DNA from: Strigamia acuminata
Taxonomy: Eukaryota; Arthropoda; Chilopoda; Geophilomorpha; Linotaeniidae
Direction of reading: 5' to 3'
NCBI GenBank assembly: GCA_949358305.1
Contig: OX442319.1
Location: forward strand, 14,384,001 to 14,448,000
Length of the DNA stretch: 64,000 bases
Shown in pieces: positions 56,133 to 64,000 of this stretch; the first letter of the stretch is position 1, and the number at the start of each line of letters is the position of its first letter. A program made the position numbers and the translations under genes. Below the pieces are notes generated by a model. It was not told the DNA's origin, did not search any database, and saw only the letters and a list, made by a program, of their open reading frames with translations.

Positions 56133-58783
56133 TTATTTCTTCTTTTTATCGATTATCTCTGGTCCCACGGAACCATGAGGACTACCTCTATATATTGTTT
56201 GCACCCATTGTAGAATTTGTTGCAAAATAGTGGGATAAATTCTTGTCAGGCAATCTTGATCCTCATCAGTAATAGAATTGTAACAGCATTGGGAATAGTC
56301 GCCTTTCTTTTCAATAACGTTTTCACCGCAGCACACCTCTTTTTGGTAATCGTACAATCTATCTCCGCAGCAAGATTGCGAAATTCCATTCGTCTTGAGC
56401 AACTTCCCACCGCAGCATTGCTCATTAGCCGAGTAATTATAAGCCGTACTTCCGCAACATAAATCGCCCTCACTTAATGAAACAGTAGTAGGCTTGACAT
56501 TAGGCTTGGAGTAATCGTAACAGCACACTTGCTCGGCTGAATTGTAGGTTATTGCATTGACACCCGTTCCACAACAGGACAATGCATTTGTTGCTGCGTA
56601 CTCGATTTCTTTTGTTCCGCAGCAATAACCTTTTGTTGTGTCAATCGACTTATCTCCGCAGCATTGCTTGTTGTAAAAGCCAGTTTGCTGGTACGGATAT
56701 CCATAGTAGATCGTAGGCGCGTCTGTACAGCAGATGTCTTTGCCGTATGTGTACGTGTTGACCCCACAACACATGTTGTCTCGAGGGTGCGATTTCTTAA
56801 CGACTGTATATTTGTCGTTGCTGTAACAACATATGGCTGTTTCGAAATTATACGTCTCTGATCCGCAACATTGAGTGTCACCTTTGTCGCTTTTCGTTAC
56901 ACCTACAGTTCCGTTAGGCCCGTAGCAACATACTTGTTTGTCGACGTTGATTGTTTCTTCTCCGCAGCATTGCAATTTCATATCTGGATTGTCAACTACC
57001 TTATCATTGCAACATAATTGTTTTTCGTAATCGTACGCCCCATTCCCACAACATTGGGAGTTTGGCGAAGACTTTTCAAGAACCTTATTCGTGCCGTCTG
57101 CGTAACAACATAGCTGTTTATCGAAATCGTACACGGCGTCCCCGCAACAGTAGGCGTTCGCGGAGGTTTTTTCATGAAGCGTATTGTTGTTGCCGAAACA
57201 ACACACTTGCTTATTGTAATCGTACAGTTGTTTACCACAACACAGATCTTGACTCGTTTCGGAAGTTTTAGCTATAGCTTGCCCGTCACAACATAATTCA
57301 GTGTTGTAATCGTACGCGTTTGTTCCGCAGCACGAAGTCTTGTTACCTTCTATGGGTGCAAGTACGGTATCGATTTTCCCATCAACGAGCGCATAACAGC
57401 AAATGTTATTTAATGAATTGTACGTCTTTGTTCCGCAGCATTGAGTGTCGCTTTCGGATTGTTTGGTTACTGGCTTGGCTTGGTAGCCCTCTTCATAATC
57501 GTAGCAACACAACTGCGTCTTGGTGTCGTAAGCTTCGTTTCCGCAACAATCGGAATCTTCGGCTTTTTCGCCTTGCTTTAAGTGGACGACTGTATCGCCG
57601 CAGCAGATTTCAGTTTTAGTGTCGTAAGTCTCGTTTCCACAGCAGAGGGCGCCTACTTTTAAGTCGTGAACGACACCTGCGCAGCAGATTTGAGTGGATT
57701 TATCGCGGATATTTGTTCCGCAACATTCCAATGGCGCTCTCGGTGTCCCCTCATGTACAGTTCCTTTACAGCATCGTTCTGTTCTTGAATCATATACACT
57801 CGTAGCGTTGTAATCTGTAATAAGATTAAGAATAGCAATAAGAATTACCAAAATAAAAGAAATAAGAGAACGGTAGAAGTTAAACTTCTTGACATGTTAA
57901 TAAGTTTCGTAGCAGATTACGTTTCGACTAAATCACGTGAACAGCTGGCGGATACAGGGGGTGACAACACATTTAAATTTTTCGACAAAAAATTCAAATT
58001 CTACATTTGGCCCGAACAGCTAAAATTTGGCCCAAAACAGTCTTTTTTTTTACACAAAATAGCCAATTTTTGGCCCAAAACTAGCTACGGTGGTGATTCC
58101 GAACGAGATGTCACACGAGACATCAAACAAAATGTCATACGGTACGATATCTGTCTCGAAAAACACTGCAAACTATGGTGATGACGTGATATTTACTCAA
58201 CCATAGGTGGCAGTGCTTTTCGTGACACATGTCGTGTGACATCTCGTTCGGAAGCACTTCCGTGGCTAAAGAAGTTTAACTTGAGAACCGTTACGTAGCA
58301 AGCAGCACACGTTGGATATAACAAGAAATGAGATATGAAAAGAGATAATATAAGCAAGAACTGAACACAGCAGTAACAACAACCCAAATGAACCAATATA
58401 AAGAATAGGAAAGAATATGCAAAATACAGGAAAACAGAAAATGAGTGCAAAAATTTGCGATTGCTAAATAGTGTTGCAAATTTAGCTATAGCAAAATTTT
58501 ATTTATTTTGTTAGCGAGCCCAATACCGAGTATCGGTCAAACTACAATTTAAATATAAAAAGTATATTTGAAAAGATTGATGGAATTTACCAATTGGATT
58601 TGGATTGGGTGGTCTGATGTAAGGTGGTCTGTAAGGTGGAAATATGGCTTCACGTTTGCTTTTCTTTTCCGCCACTCCAAATACATCTTTTGTCAATCTT
58701 TCATTGAGCTTATTGATATTAAAGCTGTCGGCAGCTGCGTCTGCTGCCACCACAATCACGGCCAAAACACACGCAATCAGCAT
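56133..58783 (-). CDS. Galaxin-like di-cysteine repeat secreted protein, copy 4
   Basis: Coding exons 58591-58783 and 56133-57814 join in phase 1 to about 624 aa, the longest copy. The signal peptide is MLIACVLAVIVVAADA. The propeptide ends KKSKR and leads into a Pro-rich spacer (PPYRPPYIRPPNPNP). It has 32 CC dipeptides, the full module set. N-terminal modules match copy 1 (CCKGTVHEGTPRAPLECC), central modules match copy 3 (KPNVKPTTVSLSEG) and the end matches copy 2 (EKKGDYSQCC). The intron between the coding exons is 776 nt, far longer than in copies 2 and 3 (about 70 nt), because of an inserted foldback sequence. Confidence 0.88.
57871..58286. mobile_element. Foldback insertion in the copy 4 intron
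   Basis: The outer inverted repeat AAGTTAAACTTCTT lies near 57877-57890 and 58268-58281. An inner inverted pair, CCGAACGAGATGTCACACGA (about 58099) and its complement (about 58232), lies inside. The equivalent intron in copies 2 and 3 lacks this sequence. Boundaries and superfamily are uncertain; no target duplication was defined. Confidence 0.5.
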
Positions 58784-58862
58784 TTGCACTGAAAATAAAT
58801 TCACGTTATTAAAAATAAAAAGTAATGTAAATAGAAATAACGTTGGTTTAGGTTTACTCACT

Positions 58863-59065
58863 TTTTCTTAAATCGTGGACTGTGTTAGGATCTCTCTCAC
58901 CTATGCAAACCGTTTATATTTGATTTTCGTTTTTTAATTTCAGGAAATTTCATAACAGGACGTGCATTCATTAGGCGTAATTAATAGTCAATTCCATCCG
59001 GGATAATTCAGTTTAGAATATACATAAAATCATATTTTACTGTGACAATATTTCAAGGTGACAAC
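58863..59065 (-). promoter_or_regulatory. Promoter of galaxin-like copy 4
   Basis: Minus-strand order: GTGACAATATTTCAA (plus-strand 59042-59056), CATCCGGGATA (58995-59005, one change from the other copies), the CAGGAAATTTCATAACAGGA block (58941-58965), and the TATA box AATATAAACGG (58910-58920). A GTGAGT donor at 58861 follows a tiny exon. Confidence 0.75.
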
Positions 59066-59386
59066 CTGAATTGTGCATTTTTTAAATTGCCATAAAATTT
59101 CGTCATTTCCATCTTCCTGTGTCGTCAAATAAATAGAAAAAATAAAATACACATTTGCAGAAGTGTGTTGTGTTACAAATAATTATTATGTTTAAAGTAT
59201 TGGATAAAACTTAGATTGTTGCACCACAGTGCCCGTTTAATTGTAAGGCATAATTGAGGCAAATATGGAGATATTTTATTACGTGACTATTGCAATTTTA
59301 AGTCAATAAATTGAAAGTGTAAGATTAACACGGGAAAATTACTTGTAGTTGGAGTATTAGAAATTAGAATACATGCGATTACCGGT
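59066..59386. other. Spacer at the outer edge of the galaxin-like cluster
   Basis: The first 60-100 bp resemble sequence upstream of copy 1 (AATTTCGTCATTTCCATCTT). The rest is AT-rich without features. Confidence 0.4.
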
Positions 59387-59663
59387 ATGTACAGTCATTT
59401 ATAGTCATTTTAGCGACGCTCATTTTAGCGATTTTTACAAAAAAAGTCCCATTTTAGCGAACATGTCATTTTAGCAACACAAAAACCTAGGTTTTAGCGA
59501 CAATCCGGCTCAAAAAAGTGGTTTTCATCAAAAAACCAGTAAGGTTAGGTTCGCGGGGGATCAAGTTGTTAGCCCTTCTTAGGAATTAAACCTAGGTTTT
59601 TGTGTCGCTAAAATGACATGTTCGCTAAAATCGGTAAAATGAAATCGCTAAAATGATGTACAT
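59387..59663. mobile_element. Foldback element built from ATTTTAGCGA words
   Basis: The left arm (59387-59495) and right arm (59580-59663) are imperfect inverted copies. Both contain ATTTTAGCGAACATGTCATT and ACAAAAACCTAGGTTT in opposite orientation, and end in ATGTACA(G)TCATTT. No coding capacity; target duplication not defined. Confidence 0.65.
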
Positions 59664-60780
59664 CCGTACAATTGGTTCGTGAGATCTTAAATTATCAGAT
59701 ACTCCAAAAATATAAACACACCATGTAAAATGGTGCTTTATTAGATCTGATTTAAAAGAAATTGCGCACTTGCAGTCAATAATTCCCTAATTTGAACTCG
59801 GAGGTGCTGAGAACCGAAGTTAGTCAATATTCACGTAATTTGAATTTAGATTGAAAAAGTAAAAAGTTGTATTAGCATTAGCAGTAGCACAGCAAAACAC
59901 ACGTTTTGGTTTATTAGTCATATTTGCTGCTGTGGTCAAACATTTTCACTTTGGACTAAACTGAAGCAATAAACCGATTTTTAAACAAAAATTGGTGATT
60001 TCTTGTAAAGAGATCAGTGATTTACTCCTTTATTTATTTCTATAAATAATCAATAATCTTAACCAAATATAGCTAATACAGCACTACACATGAGTTAGAG
60101 AGTAATAATTGTTCTGGTGACCCAACAGGGGATAGGTAATACACTGCAACTTATTTACGAGTTTAATTCATTGATAGAATTTTGTTGCATTTCCGAAATA
60201 TTTACAAAATATTTGCAGGAGCTGTTTGCTTTAGTGAGTCAATAATTCCTTAATTTGAAGAGCTGTTTACCGTAGTTAGCCAATAGTCACGCAATTTAAA
60301 ATGAAATTGGAAAAAGTTCCATTAGCATTAGCACAGCAAATCACACATTATGGCTTATTTGCAATGCGCTGTTCAAACTGTTCAAATACAGTTAAGGCTA
60401 CTTTACATGCATGGTACCTCATACATTGTATTGATGGCAATACAATGTGACTTTGCATCATGCTGAAACCTGCACAATTCCTCGTGGTACAAATACGCCA
60501 CCACCTATTGCATATTAAAAAATCTCTTTTTAGAAACTTGACATCTTTAAATATTGTTTATAGCATTTATTTGCAGCGCACACACACAAAAAACAAACTG
60601 ACACATGACATCAAACCCTGCTGCGAAAAACATTGTAAACAAAACTGAAAAGATTTTACGGCAAGTTAACTTTACCAAAAGCTTCCTGGATGAAGGAAGG
60701 AAAAAAATTATCAATTGATGAACATTTCATCCAACTATAACTAAATGAATCCAAGAAACAAATCAAAATCCAATAAGTTT
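59664..60780. other. Spacer with a diverged internal duplication
   Basis: Two related stretches, about 59750-59990 and 60210-60390, share AATAATTCC(C/T)TAATTTGAA, TAGTCAATA(T/G)TCACG, CATTAGCA and CACA(C/T). This indicates an old direct duplication of roughly 200 bp. No supported gene. Confidence 0.4.
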
Positions 60781-61266
60781 TCAGTTGGGTGAAGAACAAA
60801 CCGCCACTTGAATCCTCATCGAAGGTCAGCCGGGCTTCGGAAAAACGACATTAGCGATTAAATTCGCTCACGACTGGACAACCAGTGAAAAATAGGGCAC
60901 ATCAAATTCAAATTTGTTTTTTTGTCCAATTACGAAACCTACGACAACAGAGCTCGAAGCTGCAATTGAAGTAACAGAAAATCGGTGCGACTCACACGAC
61001 ATCGTGCGAATTATTAACAACCACAGAGTAAAACGCTTTTTCTACTTGATGGCTAAGATAAATTGAAGCCGGAAGAACGAGGAGAAATCATGAAAATTTT
61101 ATACCAACAAATGTATAGCGATGTAACGAACGGGTTTGTTCTGAACGACTCAAAAAGCAGTACGAAAACAAAGAGTACTTACATGTTGTGCAACATACAC
61201 GACGTGAAGCCTGCAAATTGCGTCAGCATCACTTGTGCCAAGTCAAAATCAAACTGGACAGGATAA
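60700..61266 (+). pseudogene. NACHT-type NTPase fragment (NLR/STAND family), decayed
   Basis: The frame at 60812-60893 reads ILIEGQPGFGKTTLAIKFAH, a Walker A P-loop in the form typical of NACHT ATPases. It ends in a stop about ten residues later. About 150 bp on, another frame gives LFLLDG (Walker B) followed immediately by a stop (61054-61056). It then continues DKLKPEERGEIMKILYQQMY, the usual segment after Walker B in NACHT proteins. Two stops and at least one frame change make a working protein unlikely. NACHT proteins are intracellular sensors in innate immunity or cell death; here only the ATPase core is left and no sensor repeats were found nearby. Short introns could explain one frame change but not the Walker B stop. 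Confidence 0.7.
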
Positions 61267-61315
61267 TAATAATGACACCGCGCCGCCATTTTAACCGCGT
61301 TAACTCGTGGTCGTT

Positions 61316-61690
61316 GATCGTAATCGGTAACAGGTTACACACTGTTGTTGTCCGGTCCAAACTGGTCAAACGAAACTTCAATGTTTGGAATCTTTTCGAC
61401 TAAGGTATACGATACTTTTTATCTCGGATAGAATCGTCCGAGCCGAAGTTTCTCACTGACATGCCGCGATCAGGTTTTAGATTTTCCGGCTCACTTTGTT
61501 CGTAATCGTAACACGCGAGTTCTTGTCCGATTTAAACTAGTCAAACGAAACGTTAATGTTAGGAATCTTTTCGTTACATAACGATCAAGGTATACGATAC
61601 TTTTTATCTTGGATTAATTCGCTGGAATCAAACTTTCTCACCGACATGCTTTCGAGTCTCGCGCCTGATCAGGTTTTAGATTTTCCACTG
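61316..61690. repeat. Direct duplication of about 180 bp
   Basis: Segments 61316-61490 and 61501-61690 share GTAATCG(G)TAACA, GGTATACGATACTTTTTATC, TTTCTCAC(T/C)GACATG and GATCAGGTTTTAGATTTTCC in the same order, with substitutions and small indels between. Confidence 0.7.
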
Positions 61691-62016
61691 CCGACCGGAC
61701 CGGTCACATCCCGCAACCGAGTAGTATTTGCTGTAGTATTTGGATTTGGGTGTTGACGCAGTAGAGAATTAGCATATACTTGTCCAGGTAGTATATAAAT
61801 CCAAGATTACCGAGAGATCTCATTAAGCAGCATTAGACGTGGGTGAACTGCAGGGAAAGAATCTCAGTTGTCATTCTGTTTCTGTGGATTTTGATACAAC
61901 GAACTTTCGTACAATGAACCGATTGCTCGGGTTCCTTGCAATTCGTTGTAACGAGGCTCGACTGTATATCCATAATCTGTTGTATACTATAAGAATGCTT
62001 CGAATATTTACAGACA
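61691..62016. other. Spacer with a transposon-like remnant
   Basis: Near 61880-61975 the sequence ATACAACGAACTTTCGTACA and TTCGTTGTAACGAGGCTCGA resembles remnants at about 18136-18158 and 27631-27680. It is probably part of a dispersed element whose ends are not visible. Confidence 0.35.
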
Positions 62017-62571
62017 TTACTTTATAAACAATGGAAACCAGACCAAAGCGCTAATGTCACAAATGAAACCAAACATGAGCATGATAGCAGTGGAAATACA
62101 AAGCTGAATATCAAATATGGTAAACATGTTACTGCACCCATAACAACGAGTGTCGGAAACATAGCTCAAGACGAGCATGTTGGCAACGCTAAACATCGAA
62201 AGTGCTAGACACGCCAATGCATCAGTAATAATTCATTTTAGAAAAATTAAAAAAAAATTAATCAAAATAAAACTTCAGACCGGTTCGTGACTTTTGACCC
62301 ACTCTGTACATACTGTACTGTACATGAAAATAAAAATTCGATTTAAAACCTTGAAAAATCGATTGAAAAATCAAAAAAGCACTGTTCGAGAACCGGTCGT
62401 TGGCGTGATCGACGTTCTACTGTAGTTTTAATTTCATAACATCCGTGTCCAAAAAGTGTAAAACGAACTGGAAGAAAATATTTTTGTAAAATAAAATAAA
62501 ATTCTATTTGATAAAACTTGACCTACCGTCATCGTTGAAGCCCATAGCAACTACAGCGCTTCGACTGCACC
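62017..62571 (-). CDS. Possible membrane-protein gene, 3' part (hypothetical)
   Basis: Exons 62527-62571 and 62017-62204 join in phase 1 with an ordinary donor (GACG|GTAGGT) and acceptor (TCTAG). The join reads through CSRSAVVAMGFNDD into a 61-residue segment with two hydrophobic stretches (ALSMFSVANMLVLSYV and CISTAIMLMFGFICDISALV) and stops at 62017. Further upstream on the same strand, 62694-62872 encodes another hydrophobic stretch (INFLIINILGIFISLFSF), which could be the first membrane segment. I could not find a donor that links it in phase. I do not recognise the family. Expression evidence would be needed to accept it. Confidence 0.3.
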
Positions 62572-63125
62572 CTGCATTTCTTGCATTTATTTCATAAATA
62601 AAACAAAAAATAAATTTTGGTAATGGTGAACGAAAAGGAAATTTGCCAATAGAGAAATGCACCAAAACTTGGATGAATTGCTGCAATTTCGAGTCAAAAG
62701 TTTGAATTTGTTTGCAAATTCTTCCTCTCTTGGACCTGATCCATTTTCAAATCATTTGCTACCCCGTAGTAACAAGGAAATGAGAACAAAGAAATGAAAA
62801 TGCCTAATATGTTAATAATTAAAAAATTTATCCTAAGAGCACAATGCAAGCACATTAGCATTCTACTGGAAACTGGCAGCCCTGTGGATGCAATCTCATG
62901 TTTTGGTTTGAGCTGCACTAACAAGTAAGGACTAAGGAGTAAGGGCCAAGCTAAGGATTACAATAGCTGATATTTACCAAAACCTGTCCTTTTTGGAGCA
63001 ATTAATAAATAAAAATATTTTACCCAACTCGTCCGCAATCAACAAAAGCAAGAAAAAATGTATTTCGGTGTCAAATAAAAGACAATTTCAATGAAATTCC
63101 ACTTTCTTTCTTTCTTTATTTATAT
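62572..63125. other. Spacer upstream of the possible membrane gene and downstream of RPL21
   Basis: Includes the hydrophobic minus-strand frame at 62694-62924 and a polyadenylation signal for RPL21 (AATAAA on the minus strand, near 63115, next to a TTTC repeat). Nothing else recognised. Confidence 0.4.
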
Positions 63126-63747
63126 TTAAGCCATAAACTCGTACGGGATGGGCTCCAACAACTGCGGCTCGTTGTTTTTAGTCCTCACAAAATGCGCTTC
63201 CCGCGGTTGCTCAGGCTAAAAACAAATAAATTAAACAAAAAAATGAGTCAAAAAGCAAATTAAAACGCGACCAAAACCTCTACCTGACGTTTGCACTCGA
63301 CATATTTCTTTGTTTTCTTGTATTCGCGCTTGATTCTCTCGTTCTCCTTCATCCTGGTGAGGAAATCCTGTCTGCACTTGGAGTGATTCACGTGTTCGAC
63401 GCGAACGTTGATGCGCTTCGCCAAAATTCGTCCTTTGACGCGCTTGTTCACTATCACGCCAATTGCGTGCGGGGTCACGTTGTACACGCGTCCCGTCTTC
63501 CCGTGGTAGCTTTTATGCGGCATTCCCTTTTGGAAAGCGCCGTTACCCTACAAAAAAAATGATAAAACGTGAGAAAATTGTGCAAAAGGTTCAAATTTCG
63601 GCCATTTTTTCAACTTACTTGGATGTCGACGACATCACCGACTTTGTAAACGCGCAGAAATGTCGATAAAGGCTCGGTTCCGTGTCTGCGGAACTTGCGA
63701 GCGAACATGTACCGAGTACCGCGACGATAACCTTTTGTATTCGTCAT
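63126..63747 (-). CDS. RPL21: 60S ribosomal protein L21 (eL21)
   Basis: Coding exons 63619-63747, 63284-63547 and 63126-63215 join in phase 0 to 160 aa, the same length as the human protein. It starts [15 protein letters not shown] and contains the diagnostic [17 protein letters not shown] and [18 protein letters not shown]. It ends [14 protein letters not shown], as in other animals. The protein is a component of the large ribosomal subunit. The ATG exon starts at 63762 after a CAG acceptor, and an upstream non-coding exon ends at 63947 (GG|GTAAGT donor). This is the usual non-coding first exon of ribosomal protein genes, and its promoter would lie at or beyond the right edge. No frameshift or missing residues; this is an intron-containing, presumably functional copy. 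Confidence 0.97.
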
Positions 63748-63947
63748 TCTGCGTTAGTTTTGCTGGAAAAGTTCAAAATGTGTGCGGTTAGGCCTAACGT
63801 GCCACATGTCGGATTGTGGAGAATTGAGTTTTTGAGCGATTTGAAATGTTTAGGATCGGGATGATGGTCGGTGGGGTGGGTTTGATGGTTACTTTTGTTG
63901 GATTGGTTTGATTTTTAGGGTTTTTAGGGTTTTAAATGGAACTTACC

Positions 63948-64000
63948 CGAGGAAACTGAAAATTGTCACACTGCTAACACGAAGGCGGCCGATTTAAGGA
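63948..64000 (-). promoter_or_regulatory. 5' UTR exon / promoter-proximal region of RPL21
   Basis: Upstream of donor 63946 the minus strand reads through AGTTTCCTCG and, further up, GCCGCCTTCGTGTTAGCAG. A pyrimidine-tract start of the TOP type is expected for ribosomal protein genes but the start site cannot be fixed from this sequence alone. Confidence 0.35.

Overview
The window is AT-rich animal nuclear DNA: intron-split genes with GT-AG junctions, a spliced ribosomal protein gene, NPC1, a double-PH-domain coiled-coil protein (MPRIP/outspread family), a DEG/ENaC channel and di-cysteine galaxin-like secreted proteins. Together these point to an invertebrate metazoan. I cannot fix the phylum from the sequence. 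TTTA/TAAA microsatellites, foldback MITEs and two young LTR elements fill the introns and spacers.

Layout. 257-1386 (-): 5' end of an unrecognised proline-rich gene that runs off the left edge. 3590-15322 (-): a complete 19-exon MPRIP/outspread homologue (1760 aa by my exon join), with a GC-rich 5' region to about 15.8 kb. 17067-25901 (-): a complete 21-exon NPC1 gene (1284 aa by my join, close to the family length), with a TA-flanked MITE in intron 2. 25.9-29.2 kb: non-coding, with a 740-bp foldback element and a 40-bp tandem repeat. 29207-37979 (+): a DEG/ENaC-type gene in which two complete channel units follow one another in a single reading frame. An intron of the second unit is interrupted by a 4.85-kb Copia element (32717-37569) with LTRs identical by eye and a broken pol.

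38.0-59.1 kb is a cluster of four tandem galaxin-like genes, all on the minus strand. Each has the same plan: TATA promoter with shared upstream motifs, tiny 5' UTR exon, signal-peptide/propeptide exon with a KR cleavage site, and one large exon encoding 30-32 CC dipeptides. A 5.9-kb non-autonomous LTR element (43234-49141) separates copies 1 and 2, and MITEs flank or enter other copies. The copies are mosaics of one another, which suggests gene conversion. 60.8-61.3 kb holds a decayed NACHT-ATPase fragment. 62.0-62.6 kb has a possible membrane-protein gene. 63126-63747 (-) is a complete RPL21 gene (160 aa).

The housekeeping genes (NPC1, RPL21, the MPRIP homologue) look intact. The novelty lies in the double-unit DEG/ENaC gene, the galaxin-like cluster with its shared promoter module, and a dispersed family of short tandem arrays built on an AAAATGCA core. 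All exon joins were made by eye from splice signals and phase, so they are models. No expression or database evidence was available.
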